Below, piece by piece: positions 50,603 through 59,212 of a stretch of DNA of 64,000 bases. Both the position numbers and the translations under genes were made by a program. Under the pieces are notes generated by a model. The model was given only the letters and a program-made list of their open reading frames with translations. It did not search any database and was not told where the DNA came from. The DNA comes from Streptomyces luteolifulvus (GTDB lineage Bacteria > Actinomycetota > Actinomycetes > Streptomycetales > Streptomycetaceae), in contig NZ_VZRB01000014.1 of the NCBI RefSeq assembly GCF_008806595.1, positions 1 to 64,000 on the forward strand, written 5' to 3'. The first letter of the stretch is position 1; every line of letters begins with the position of its first letter.

Positions 50603-50856
50603 GACCATCACCTTCCCGGTTCCGAAGTACGTCTCCTGCATGTGAGACGAGACAGCCCCTTCCGTGTGTGACATGGGGGACGGCGGTGAGGAGGCGTCCG
50701 TCGGCGGTGACAGGCCTGTGACAGTCGGCGGACACGGTCATGACGTCACCCAGGCAGCCTATTCAAAGCGGACAAACAAGACCTATTCGGGCATTTGTCC
50801 TCTGCTTCCGAGGGTGTGAGCAGGGACGGCCGAACCGATCCGTCCAAGGGAATCCC

Positions 50857-51096
50857 ATGAGCCTCATGAGCCCCACGCCCTCCACCCCGCACACCGAAGC
50901 CCCCGCCCCCGCGCTGGCCCCGCGCGAGCTGGAGACCCTCCGGCATATCGCCTCCGGGTGCACCTATCTGCAGGCGGCGCGCCAGATGGGACTCTCCGCA
51001 CACACGGTCGACGCCTACCTCCGCCGTATCCGGGCCAAGCTCGCCATCAACACCACCGCCGAACTCACCCGGTGGGCCATCGCCCTGGGCCTGTGA
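50857..51096 (+). CDS. Small LuxR-type HTH protein
   Basis: A 79-residue protein from ATG 50857 with AAGGGA upstream. After a short Pro/Ser/Thr-rich N-terminus the whole chain is a LuxR/GerE HTH: LAPRELETLRHIASGCTYLQAARQMGLSAHTVDAYLRRIRAKL. No receiver or autoinducer domain, so it is a stand-alone DNA-binding unit. Could regulate the TDO-like gene downstream (131 bases away); that is inferred. Confidence 0.8.
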   Translation: MSLMSPTPSTPHTEAPAPALAPRELETLRHIASGCTYLQAARQMGLSAHTVDAYLRRIRAKLAINTTAELTRWAIALGL

Positions 51097-51227
51097 CACC
51101 CACGTGTCAAGACACGAATGTTCGAGACATGACGCCGGGCCCTTCGATCATGCCTAGTGAATTCCCCTGCCCCACTCGGGCGAGGACAGCCTTTGGGTGG
51201 ACAACGACACGGAACAGGTGAGTGACG

Positions 51228-52481
51228 ATGATGTCCGGGCTGCGCAGAGGCCGACGTATTCGTGGATTGAGCAGACGTGGTTTTCGGGTGGGCCGATGGA
51301 CGGCCGCGAGAGATACGACGGTCGAACCCGACGGATTCTCCCTGGCGTGTTCGGTCACGGAACAGGTGCGGCGGACGGGGAAGCATTTTCTGCCGGAGCG
51401 GATGCTGCTCGACCTGACCCGCATTCGAACTCGGCATGCCGCGGGATGCCCGTTTCTCGCAGCATTTCTCGACTGCCTGCTGGACAAACACGAGGAACGC
51501 TACTGGAACCGGAGCTATCTCGCGCTGCCGCTCCTGGAGCTCCTCCTGGACGGCCGGCATTCCACATTGAGTCCTGACCGGCTCTCCACCCTGCTCGTAT
51601 CCGACGTCATACGCTTCGAGATAGAGACGGCAGGCGGGTCACGCCAGGCACCGGGCCGGGGGCGCCCCGACGCGGTGACCCTGCGCAAGCGACTGCGCCA
51701 GGCGCTGCGGTTCGTGGCTGATGATCTCGGCGGACCGCACACCGAGGACCTGCCGTCGCGGGTGGCTCACATGTCCCAGCCCCGCTTGGAAGAACTCCTC
51801 GGCCATCTGCCCAGGCCGCCGGCGACGGACGCCGGCCGGTGGTTCGACGTAACCGTCCAGCCCGTGTACGTGCTCCATGACGAATACTTCTTCATCCGCG
51901 TCCTGCAGACTCACGAAATGCTTTTCACGGCGATCGCGGCGGACATGCAGGCGGCGATAAGCGCACTGCGTGATGGGCGCCTGGAAGAGGGCGCGGAGCG
52001 AGTAGATCATGCGGCTGACATGTTCGAGCGGGCCGCAGCACTGTTCCGGATAGTCGCCACGATGCGGGCAGAGCAATTTTCCCTGTTCAGGCAGTTCACC
52101 CAGGGTGCCAGCGCCATCCAGTCCGAACAGTACAAGAGGTTCGAGATCCTGTGCGGCCTGCCGCCTGCCCCGCGACTGCGGTCCGCTGCCTTCACCAGTG
52201 TGCCCGTCGTGCGGGCCGAGGCGGAGAACGCTGACCATGACACCGTCAGCCAGGCCTGTCTCGACCTGCGCGGCGCCGGTGGAGTCAGCCAGGCGGAGTG
52301 GAGTCTGCTCGACGCGGCACTCGCCAGGCTGGAAGGCCGGCACCGGCGCTGGAAGTCCACGCATCGCAGCCTCGCCGTGCGCATGCTCGGCGATGCGCAG
52401 GGATCCGGCTACACCGATGGCGTTCCGTACCTGACGACATGTTTGCAGAACCGGCTGTTCTGGCAGCTCGGCGCGCAGTGA
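51228..52481 (+). CDS. Tryptophan 2,3-dioxygenase superfamily protein with N-terminal extension
   Basis: A 417-residue protein. The C-terminal half (about 210-415) carries TDO landmarks: HDEYFFIRVLQTHEMLF, FRQFTQGASAIQSEQYKRFE, and the proximal heme-His379 in WKSTHRSLAVRMLG, followed by the YTDGVPYL segment. At the distal His position of TDO (HQxxE) it has Leu226 (VLQTHE), so catalysis may differ from TDO, as in other TDO-superfamily hydroxylases. About 190 N-terminal residues are unfamiliar (ERMLLDLTRIRTRHAAGCPFL...). ATG 51228 follows AGGTGAG. Confidence 0.7.
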   Translation: MMSGLRRGRRIRGLSRRGFRVGRWTAARDTTVEPDGFSLACSVTEQVRRTGKHFLPERMLLDLTRIRTRHAAGCPFLAAFLDCLLDKHEERYWNRSYLALPLLELLLDGRHSTLSPDRLSTLLVSDVIRFEIETAGGSRQAPGRGRPDAVTLRKRLRQALRFVADDLGGPHTEDLPSRVAHMSQPRLEELLGHLPRPPATDAGRWFDVTVQPVYVLHDEYFFIRVLQTHEMLFTAIAADMQAAISALRDGRLEEGAERVDHAADMFERAAALFRIVATMRAEQFSLFRQFTQGASAIQSEQYKRFEILCGLPPAPRLRSAAFTSVPVVRAEAENADHDTVSQACLDLRGAGGVSQAEWSLLDAALARLEGRHRRWKSTHRSLAVRMLGDAQGSGYTDGVPYLTTCLQNRLFWQLGAQ

Positions 52482-52555
52482 CCCGCGGGCCGGTCCGTCG
52501 GCGCGGCCGTGCCGTCCCGGTGGCGGGTTCGGACGCCCGGCACGATGCTGGAGAC

Positions 52556-52771
52556 ATGTCCGGACGGGCTCCTGTGGTCGTGCACCCGCCGCTGGGCACG
52601 GGTGGCCGACGTGTGACTGCGCGCGGCGAAGATCTCGGCCTGGCCTTTTCCGACGAGGACCTCCTCGAGTTGCTGTCCCGCGCGGGCCTGCCGGATGCCG
52701 ACGATCTCCTTGACGATCCGGCCTGGGTGAAGTGGCGCGGCGCCGATGCGCATCACTACGACGCGGCGTAG
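52556..52771 (+). CDS. Small VHPP...GLA...W family protein (paralogue of 20983-21252)
   Basis: A 71-residue protein (MSGRAPVVVHPPLGTGGRRV, GLAFSDEDLLELLSRAGLPD, WVKWRGADAHHYDAA). It shares VHPP, TGGRRV, DLGLA, L-x-RAGL and W-x-x-WRG with the protein at 20983-21252. No TM or Cys. GGAG before ATG 52556. The TDO-like gene ends 75 bases upstream. Function unknown. Confidence 0.8.
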   Translation: MSGRAPVVVHPPLGTGGRRVTARGEDLGLAFSDEDLLELLSRAGLPDADDLLDDPAWVKWRGADAHHYDAA

Positions 52772-52896
52772 TGAGACGCGGCGCAGCGAGAAGAGCGCCT
52801 GACCCCGAAAAGCCGACTCAGCAGGACCGAGGGGCGATTGTCAGTGCCGGGTGTCACGCTGAGGTCACCCATGATCTGCGAAAGGAATCGATCGCC

Positions 52897-53691
52897 ATGA
52901 TCACGACCGACTTCGTTCCCGGCAACCCCTGTTGGCTCGACCTCGGTGCCCCCGACGTCCGGGCTGCCGCGGCCTTCTACGGCGCGGTGCTCGGCTGGGA
53001 CTACGAGTCCATGGGCGAGGGGGAGATGGAAGGCGGGATGTTCCGTAAGGACGGCAAATTCGTCGCCGGGCTCGGCAAACTCACCGAGGAGGGCGCGCGT
53101 TCGGCCTGGATGATCTACTACAGCGTCCCCGACGCGGACGCCACGACCCAGGCCGTGCTGCGCGGCGGCGGCACGGTGCGGGTGGAGCCGCGGGATCTCG
53201 ACAACTGGGGCCGGATGGCGCAGTACAGCGACCCGTTGGGCGGCCAGTTCGCCGTCTGGCAGCCGGGGGACAACAAAGGTGTCGAGCTGGTGGACGCACC
53301 GGGTTCGCTGTCCTGGGTGGAGCTCTACACGAGCGACGCCGCGGCCGCGAAGGAGTTCTACGGCGGAGTGTTCGGCTGGCAGTACGGCGACATGGAGCTG
53401 CCGGGCGGCGGGGGGACGTACTCCCTCATCACTCCCGCCGGGCTCCCCGAGGAGCGTATGCAGGGCGGCCTCATGGAGGTCTCCAAGGAGGACCTCGCCC
53501 TGGCGAACGGACGGCCCTACTGGCACCCGGTCTTCGCCGTCGCCGACTGCGATGCCACCGTGGCCAAGGTCACCGAGAACGGCGGCAGCGTGCAGATGGG
53601 GCCGGCGGACGCGGAGGGAGTGGGCCGGCTCGCCGTCTGCCTCGACCCGTCCCACGCGGACTTCGTCGTGCTCACGCCCGCCCAGAGCTGA
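52897..53691 (+). CDS. Two-domain VOC (glyoxalase/dioxygenase) protein
   Basis: A 264-residue protein built of two VOC modules: PCWLDLGAPDVRAAAAFYGAVLGWDYE (module 1) and LSWVELYTSDAAAAKEFYGGVFGWQYG (module 2). Family ends include DPLGGQFAVWQP and DPSHADFVVLTPA. Several metal-ligand positions of true glyoxalase I are replaced, so a binding or resistance role is as likely as catalysis. ATG 52897 follows AAAGGAA. A terminator hairpin follows at 53761. Confidence 0.88.
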   Translation: MITTDFVPGNPCWLDLGAPDVRAAAAFYGAVLGWDYESMGEGEMEGGMFRKDGKFVAGLGKLTEEGARSAWMIYYSVPDADATTQAVLRGGGTVRVEPRDLDNWGRMAQYSDPLGGQFAVWQPGDNKGVELVDAPGSLSWVELYTSDAAAAKEFYGGVFGWQYGDMELPGGGGTYSLITPAGLPEERMQGGLMEVSKEDLALANGRPYWHPVFAVADCDATVAKVTENGGSVQMGPADAEGVGRLAVCLDPSHADFVVLTPAQS

Positions 53692-53760
53692 GTCCTCGCA
53701 GCCGGGTACTCCCTCTCGCCCGAGTTGCACTGGGTGGGCTGGGACGACGGTGCATCGTGA

Positions 53761-53797
53761 CCGCCCGGGCCCTCGCTCGTACTGAAGGCCCGGGCGG
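53761..53797. terminator. 11-bp hairpin terminator
   Basis: CCGCCCGGGCC (53761-53771) pairs perfectly with GGCCCGGGCGG (53787-53797), 70 bases past the VOC stop. No U-tract. Confidence 0.7.
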
Positions 53798-53915
53798 CAC
53801 ATGTGCTCACTCGACTTGCTCATGCGCCCTGGCGTGCCCCCGCTCAACGCACTCCCGGTCCCCGAAGCCGTGAGGCGTACGCCGGGGTGGCCGCTCTGGC
53901 GGGGAAGCCCGCGGA

Positions 53916-54110
53916 GTGGCCCGGACCGAGGACGTGATGGCCGATGGGGTCCCCGTCAAGCTGTACTGGCCGCAGCGCGAGGGCCCGCACCCGGTCCTGA
54001 TCTGGATCCACGGGGGCGGATGGGCCGTGGGCAGCACGGCCGCGTCCGATGTGACGGCCCGGGACCTGTGCCGTCGGAGACTCCGCCGGGGGCAACCTTC
54101 CCGCAGCGAG
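53916..54110 (+). pseudogene. Remnant of an HSL-family esterase/lipase
   Basis: DGVPVKLYWPQREGPHPVLIWIHGGGWAVG carries the HGGGW oxyanion block. About 20 residues later, in another frame, GDSAGGNLP is the nucleophile elbow of the same family. In intact members these are about 70 residues apart, so an internal deletion plus frame change is clear. The N-terminus and the acid/His region are missing. Nothing intact could be made. Confidence 0.75.
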
Positions 54111-54441
54111 GGACGCCATGGAACGCGTCGCCTCGGCCGTGCGGCGTGCCCCTGGCCTGAGGACTCTGTGGCCGGGCCGCTCCAGGAAGAGCGTCGAACG
54201 GATCGTCAGCCTGGGGCGCGGTGTCCGTGGTTGTGGAAGCCGGCCGTACGGATCGGCACTCGCCCGCCTCCGCAGGGGCGCGCGCCGGCCACTGCGGCTG
54301 CGGCTCTGACATGCACGTCCCCCTCCGCGGGCCGACAATGGTCGCAGGCAGGATGCGCGTAGACGCCGGACACCGCTGTCGGTATCCGTCGGTGCCGCGA
54401 CACCGACACCGACACCGCAGTGACACGGCCGGAGGGCGGCA
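54111..54441. other. Gene-free stretch with short repeats
   Basis: No convincing gene here. It holds residual eroded sequence after the esterase remnant. Near 54400-54417 acaccg occurs three times in tandem, paired with a ccgtcggtgc inverted copy upstream. A ribosome-binding site for the FUSC gene (CGGAGGG) lies at the right edge. Confidence 0.6.
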
Positions 54442-56442
54442 ATGGTCAGCGAAGTGACGCGCATGACCGTGCTGCGTCGGGCGGTGCAGACCACAGTCGC
54501 TGCCAGTACCGGGTTCTACCTCTGCCTGTACGGATTCGACGAACCCGTGGCCGCGCTCTACGCCCTGTTTGCCCCGATCGCGTTGGGCCCGCTGTCCTCC
54601 ATCTCCGGAGCAGGCAGGCAGCGGGCGACGGTGATGCTGCGCGCACTGCCGTTCGGCCTGCTGCTCGTCGCCCTCGGTACAGCACTCGCCGCGAGCACCT
54701 GGGCGGCCGTGGCCGGCATGGCGATCGTCGGCTTTGTCCTGGGCTTCGCCCCGGTCGGCGGCCCGCGCAGCGCGGGAGCGGCGCCGGGTCTCCAGCTCTT
54801 CTACATCCTGGCGTGCTTCCCGCCGTATGCCCCCCAGACACTGCCGGCCCGGCTGATCGGGGCGGGACTGGGCGTGCTGGCGCTCGCAGCCAGCAGCTCA
54901 CTCCTCTTCCCCGGTACGTCCGCGCCCGGCTACCGCGCACGTCTCGCCGACGCCCTCGACACAGCGGCGGCGGGCGCAGACAGCCATGTGCCCGTCACGC
55001 GCCTTCGCGAGGCCGGCGAGCAGCTGAGACTGTCGTATGTACCGCCCGGCAAGCGCCCTACCGGCCCGGGACGCACGGACCGGGCGCTGACCCAGGCCGG
55101 CGCGGCGACCCGCCGTCTGCTGCAGGGGCTCGCCGAACTGTCGGCGGCGCGCGGTGCCGCGGCGGTCACCGACCCGTCGTGCGACGAACTGCTCGCCCAT
55201 GTCGCGGGCGTGTGCACGTCGGCCGGCGCCTCGCTACGAGCGGGAGCGGGAACGCCGTCGGTCGCGTCCCTCGAAGCGACGATGGAACGCATCCAGGCGG
55301 AACGTATCCGCCGCAGCGCGCCGCCGCACCGGTCGGACTTCGGCGTACTACGGAGACAGTCCTCCGTGCTCGAAATCGCCGCGGCCGCATGGATCGCCGT
55401 CACGGCACTGGGCATCGCCGAACGCGGACGCAGGCCGCTGCCGACCCCGGGAGATGTCTTCTGGTACGCGGACCTCCCCACACGCCACCTGTGGGGACGC
55501 CGCATCAGCGCCAATCTCACCCGGCGTTCCGTCTGGTTCCAGAACGCGGTACGGGTCGCACTGGGACTGGCGGCGGCCCGGCTCGTGGCAGGCACACTCG
55601 ACCTTGCCCACGGGTTCTGGGTCCTGCTGGCGGTGCTGACGCTGGGCCGCACCACCGTCGGGGCGACCTGGAGCGCGGTCCGGCAGGCGATCGCCGGTAA
55701 TCTGGTGGGGGCCGCGGCTGCCGGCGTACTGCTGCTGACAGTGGGACAGCATTCGGACGTCTATGCGGCCATGCTCGTCCCGGTCATGCTCGTGGCGTTC
55801 GTACTGGGTCCGCTGTGGGGGATCGTTTACGCCCAGGGCCTGTTCACCTTCCTGGTGGCCCTCGTGTTCGCCCAAGTCACGCCGGTGAGCTGGCAGTTGT
55901 CCGAAGTGCGTCTGATCGATGTCGTCACCGGCAGCACCGTCGGCCTGCTGTGCGGCCTGCTGGCCTGGCCCGCCGGGGGTCACCGGGAGGTCCGCCGCAC
56001 GATGGCCGATCTGCTGCGGGCGTGCGGAGACCTCATCCCGCCCACCGCCGACTTGGTGACCAACCCTGCGGCTCCCTCACATGCATCGCTGCCGACCCTG
56101 CCCCTGCTGCACCGTCTCAGGCTGGCCGAGGCGGCGTACGCGCAGTACCGCAACGAACCCACCACGGACCAGGAGCGGGCACCGGCCGACTGGCACGCGG
56201 TTCTCATCGTCGCCCACGAGACCCTGGAGGGAACCCATCGCCTGCTGCGCTTCGACCTCACCGCGACCGGCCCCCCGCCCGACGGGAGACGACCGACCCA
56301 GGCGGTGCCCGAACAGGCAGTGGCGCAGCCCGTACTCGTCGACCTCGACGCCTGGCTGACCGGAATAGCCCGTCAACTCGACCGGATCACCGCGTCAGTT
56401 CCGACGAGCCCGGCCCGACGGGCGCCCACGCGTGCTCACTAG
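54442..56442 (+). CDS. FUSC-family membrane transporter
   Basis: A 666-residue protein with two clusters of about five to six TM helices (about 10-160 and 310-520), separated by a soluble helical region, and a C-terminal cytoplasmic domain. The second cluster shows the FUSC-like motif FWVLLAVLTLGRTTVGATWSAVRQAIAGNLVGA. Relatives export aromatic acids such as p-hydroxybenzoate. ATG 54442 follows CGGAGGG. The next gene lies 40 bases downstream, perhaps cotranscribed. Confidence 0.88.
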   Translation: MVSEVTRMTVLRRAVQTTVAASTGFYLCLYGFDEPVAALYALFAPIALGPLSSISGAGRQRATVMLRALPFGLLLVALGTALAASTWAAVAGMAIVGFVLGFAPVGGPRSAGAAPGLQLFYILACFPPYAPQTLPARLIGAGLGVLALAASSSLLFPGTSAPGYRARLADALDTAAAGADSHVPVTRLREAGEQLRLSYVPPGKRPTGPGRTDRALTQAGAATRRLLQGLAELSAARGAAAVTDPSCDELLAHVAGVCTSAGASLRAGAGTPSVASLEATMERIQAERIRRSAPPHRSDFGVLRRQSSVLEIAAAAWIAVTALGIAERGRRPLPTPGDVFWYADLPTRHLWGRRISANLTRRSVWFQNAVRVALGLAAARLVAGTLDLAHGFWVLLAVLTLGRTTVGATWSAVRQAIAGNLVGAAAAGVLLLTVGQHSDVYAAMLVPVMLVAFVLGPLWGIVYAQGLFTFLVALVFAQVTPVSWQLSEVRLIDVVTGSTVGLLCGLLAWPAGGHREVRRTMADLLRACGDLIPPTADLVTNPAAPSHASLPTLPLLHRLRLAEAAYAQYRNEPTTDQERAPADWHAVLIVAHETLEGTHRLLRFDLTATGPPPDGRRPTQAVPEQAVAQPVLVDLDAWLTGIARQLDRITASVPTSPARRAPTRAH

Positions 56443-56482
56443 CAGGAAATATCCGAAACAACCGGAGAAGTCACCCCGGTTG

Positions 56483-56938
56483 ATGCCACAGTGGGATGCC
56501 GTGTGGACAACCCTCGCGCCGCTCATCGGCGTTGTACTCGGCGGCCTCATGTCATGGCTCGCCCAGCACTCGGTGGGACGCGCCTCGAAACGGGCGGCAC
56601 GCCGGGACGAACGCCTCACCCGTCTCATCGACTTCCTCTCCGCGGTTCAGGAAGCCGAACGGGCGGTCGTGGACCGCTATCACAACAACCTGGCCGACGA
56701 GCAGTGGCAGGCCCGGGCACGGCAGACCATCGACAGGGTGTGGGTGACACAAAAGACGATCCACATGGTGTGCGAGCCCGAGGTCAACGATGCGGCACGC
56801 GAAGTCGCGTTCACCGTGCAGAAGCTGATGAGAGAGGGTCCGGTCGACACGCAGGCGCCGCAGGACGAGAAGGTCTGGGCAGCCGTCAGCCCCAGCCGAC
56901 GGGCGTTCCTGGACGTGGCGCACCGCTATCTGAGGTGA
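56483..56938 (+). CDS. Single-TM hypothetical protein
   Basis: A 151-residue protein: N-terminal TM helix (LAPLIGVVLGGLMSWLAQH), then a basic and helical cytoplasmic domain (KRAARRDERLTRLIDFLSAVQEAERAVVDRYHNNLADEQWQARARQTIDRVW). A longer version from GTG 56432 overlaps the FUSC stop and would couple the two. This pattern occurs in many uncharacterised actinobacterial proteins. Function unknown. Confidence 0.6.
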   Translation: MPQWDAVWTTLAPLIGVVLGGLMSWLAQHSVGRASKRAARRDERLTRLIDFLSAVQEAERAVVDRYHNNLADEQWQARARQTIDRVWVTQKTIHMVCEPEVNDAAREVAFTVQKLMREGPVDTQAPQDEKVWAAVSPSRRAFLDVAHRYLR

Positions 56939-57054
56939 ACTGCGTCAGTACCTGTCGCTGCCGGGTGCGTGTACTCCGTCCCATGGTTGGCCCGTGATGA
57001 TGAGCTGGGCCTAGGCTGAGTCGGCGACGTTGGCACCAACGATGCGGAGGCTGA

Positions 57055-57345
57055 GACTGCGACGGCGCTGTAGCAGGGCACGCCGCTGTCTTCGGACCGC
57101 GGTCGGAGCGTGAAGTCACGTACGTCATCGGGCGGGCTCACTGGGGCCAGGGCATTGCCACCATGGCGCTCGCCGAACTGATCAAGCTGGAGCCCGTACG
57201 CCCGCTGCACGCCGACGCCGCTGGTGACAATGCCGGTTCCCTCCGGGTGCTGGAGAAGTGCGGCTTCCTCGTCACGGGGAGGAGCCGGTGCTTCGCGCGG
57301 GCTCGCGGCGAGGAGATCGACCTGGTGCACTTGACGCTGAGCTGA
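57055..57345 (+). pseudogene. 5'-truncated GNAT acetyltransferase
   Basis: An open stretch after a stop at 57052 reads DGAVAGHAAVFG, REVTYVIGRAHWGQGIATMALAELIKLE (the acetyl-CoA loop GQGIAT), then AGDNAGSLRVLEKCGFLVTGRSRCF. That is the C-terminal two-thirds of a typical RimJ/GNAT enzyme. The N-terminal strand-helix pair is absent and no start or ribosome-binding site fits. It is the only recognisable coding remnant in the gap 56939-57504. Confidence 0.7.
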
Positions 57346-57504
57346 GCGCACCGCGCCCGGGACAGCTCACCCGCCAACGCGAGATGCTCGTTGATCGGCC
57401 CGGTCCGGGCGTAGTAAATTCCAGCGCGGAGGCGCCGCAGCGCCTGCCCCGGACGAGATGGGCGCCGTACCCGGTCTGCAAAGACGACGCTCTCAGGAGG
57501 CGTC

Positions 57505-58374
57505 ATGGGCGGCAACCCTCATCAGGTCGACTTCGGGTCCGGGGAACCCGAGGCGAGGGCGCTCGACGTCAGGTGGATCCACGGCTCGCCCTCCGCGAAG
57601 CACAACACCGATCCCGACATCCAGGTCCACGCATACGACGAGCACACCTTCATCCTGCGCCAGAACAAGGCGGTCAACTATGAGGCGCCGTTCCTGTTCC
57701 TGATCTTCGGCAACACCGGAGCCGCCCTGGTCGACACCGGAGCCACCGAGTCCGCGGAGTTCTTTCCACTGCGCCGGGTGGTCGACGACCTGATCGAACG
57801 CTGGCTGGCCGAGCATCCCCGGAACGACTACCCGCTCCTCGTCCTGCACACCCACGCCCACGGCGACCACATCGCGGGCGATGCCCAGTTCACCGACCGC
57901 CCCCACACGACGGTGGTCCAGGCGGATCTGAACAGCGCCTGGGAGTACTTCGGCTTCGCCGACGATCCCGATCGGGTGGCGCGGGTCGATCTCGGCGGCC
58001 GGGTACTGGAGTGCCTCGTCACCCCCGGTCATCACGAGGCGGCGGTCACGTACTACGACCCGCACACCGGGTTCCTCCTCACCGGCGACACGGTGTATCC
58101 CGGACGGCTCTACGTGGACCGGGCCGCCTTCAGCAGAACGATCAACCGCCTGATCGCGTTCGCCGAGACTCGACCGGTCACCCACATCCTCGGCTGTCAC
58201 ATCGAGATGACGAACGAGCCCCGCGTGGACTACCCGATCCGAACCACATACCAGCCGGACGAGCCACCTCTGCAGATGACCGTCAGTCAACTCCACGACA
58301 TCCGCGACGCGATCGAGGAGATCGGCGACCGGCCCGGACGGCACGCGTTCCCCGGCTTCATCATCGTGTGCTGA
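57505..58374 (+). CDS. MBL-fold hydrolase
   Basis: A 289-residue metallo-beta-lactamase fold: LHTHAHGDHIAGD (HxHxDH metal site), VTPGHHEAAVTYYD, LLTGDTVYPGRLY and THILGCHIEM. The complete metal set suggests an active hydrolase, near the glyoxalase II/arylsulfatase-like group. AGGAGG lies immediately before ATG 57505. No signal peptide, so cytoplasmic. Substrate not predictable. Confidence 0.9.
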   Translation: MGGNPHQVDFGSGEPEARALDVRWIHGSPSAKHNTDPDIQVHAYDEHTFILRQNKAVNYEAPFLFLIFGNTGAALVDTGATESAEFFPLRRVVDDLIERWLAEHPRNDYPLLVLHTHAHGDHIAGDAQFTDRPHTTVVQADLNSAWEYFGFADDPDRVARVDLGGRVLECLVTPGHHEAAVTYYDPHTGFLLTGDTVYPGRLYVDRAAFSRTINRLIAFAETRPVTHILGCHIEMTNEPRVDYPIRTTYQPDEPPLQMTVSQLHDIRDAIEEIGDRPGRHAFPGFIIVC

Positions 58375-58515
58375 CCGCGATGGGCGCCGGGGGACCGTCT
58401 ACGCCGACGGCACGCCGGCACCAGCCCTCACGCCCGGCACATGGCGCGTCCGCCGACTCAGCCGGGCAGTAGCTTCGCGCAACCCTTCGCCACGTCGATC
58501 GGCAGCCTAGGCTTC

Positions 58516-58548
58516 CACCCGACACCCGACACCCGACACCCGACACCC
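58516..58548. repeat. 7-bp tandem repeat (cacccga, 4 copies plus a partial)
   Basis: Four perfect cacccga units and a trailing caccc sit in the 222-base gap 58375-58596, about 50 bases upstream of the nitrobindin-like start. The rest of the gap holds no gene. Third heptamer tract in the window. Confidence 0.9.
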
Positions 58549-58596
58549 ACACGGACACCGGCATCGGTAACGGCATCGACCCTGGAGCGCAACACC

Positions 58597-59139
58597 GTGT
58601 CTGACCTTTCACCGGAGCACCCGTACCCGGACCGCCTGCGTGCCGACGAGGCACCCGCCCCGCACGCCCTGCTTGAACCCGTGCTCGGTCTCTTGGGTTT
58701 CTGGCAGGGCCGGGGCCAGGGTGATTACCCCACGCTCACCGGAGACTTCGCGTACGCGCAGGAGGTGACCTTCAGTCATGACGGCCGCCCCTTCCTGCGG
58801 TACGAGGCCCGTGCCTGGCTGCTCGACGAGCAGGACGCCCCACTGCGCCCGTCGGCCCGGGAGAGCGGCTGGTGGCGGCTTCAGCCCGACGGCCGGGTCG
58901 AAGCACTGATCACCCAGCCCACCGGCATCGCGGAGATGATGGTCGGGCATGCGAGCGACAACACCGTCGACCTGTCCAGTCACCAGGTGGCTCTCGCGCC
59001 CACCGCCAAGAGGGTCAGCGCCACGCGCCGCCGGTACACGCTGACCGACGACGGCACGCTCACATTCGAGCACGACCTAGAGGCGGTCGGCCAACCCCTG
59101 CAGCACCACCTCACGGCACAACTGCGACGCAAGAGCTAG
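58597..59139 (+). CDS. Nitrobindin/THAP4-like heme-binding beta-barrel protein (FABP-like)
   Basis: A 180-residue protein. LLGFWQGRGQGDYPTL is the conserved GxWxGxGxGxYP opening of nitrobindins; a later RYEARAWLLDE and GWWRLQPDGRVE continue the 10-stranded barrel. The C-terminal LQHHLTAQLRR holds the proximal heme His seen in the family. Predicted ferric heme/NO chemistry in the cytoplasm. GTG 58597 follows GGAG; longer upstream frames would translate the heptamer repeat and are rejected. Confidence 0.85.
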   Translation: MSDLSPEHPYPDRLRADEAPAPHALLEPVLGLLGFWQGRGQGDYPTLTGDFAYAQEVTFSHDGRPFLRYEARAWLLDEQDAPLRPSARESGWWRLQPDGRVEALITQPTGIAEMMVGHASDNTVDLSSHQVALAPTAKRVSATRRRYTLTDDGTLTFEHDLEAVGQPLQHHLTAQLRRKS

Positions 59140-59212
59140 GTCATTGGGGCGCGGTGGCCGGTGGCGCATCCGCCGGGGCAGGTGCGGCCCCGGTGTTTTG
59201 CCGCCCCCGTGC

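Noticed and set aside
57346..57504. Minus-strand fragment reading LRRLRAGIYYARTGPINEHL
   Set aside because: Looks protein-like for about 25 residues, but has no start, no ribosome-binding site and no recognised family. It runs into the GNAT remnant. Possibly a relic, not enough to annotate.
58441..58596. N-terminal extension of the nitrobindin-like protein
   Set aside because: It would translate the heptamer repeat into low-complexity Pro/Thr sequence; GTG 58597 with GGAG upstream fits the family length.
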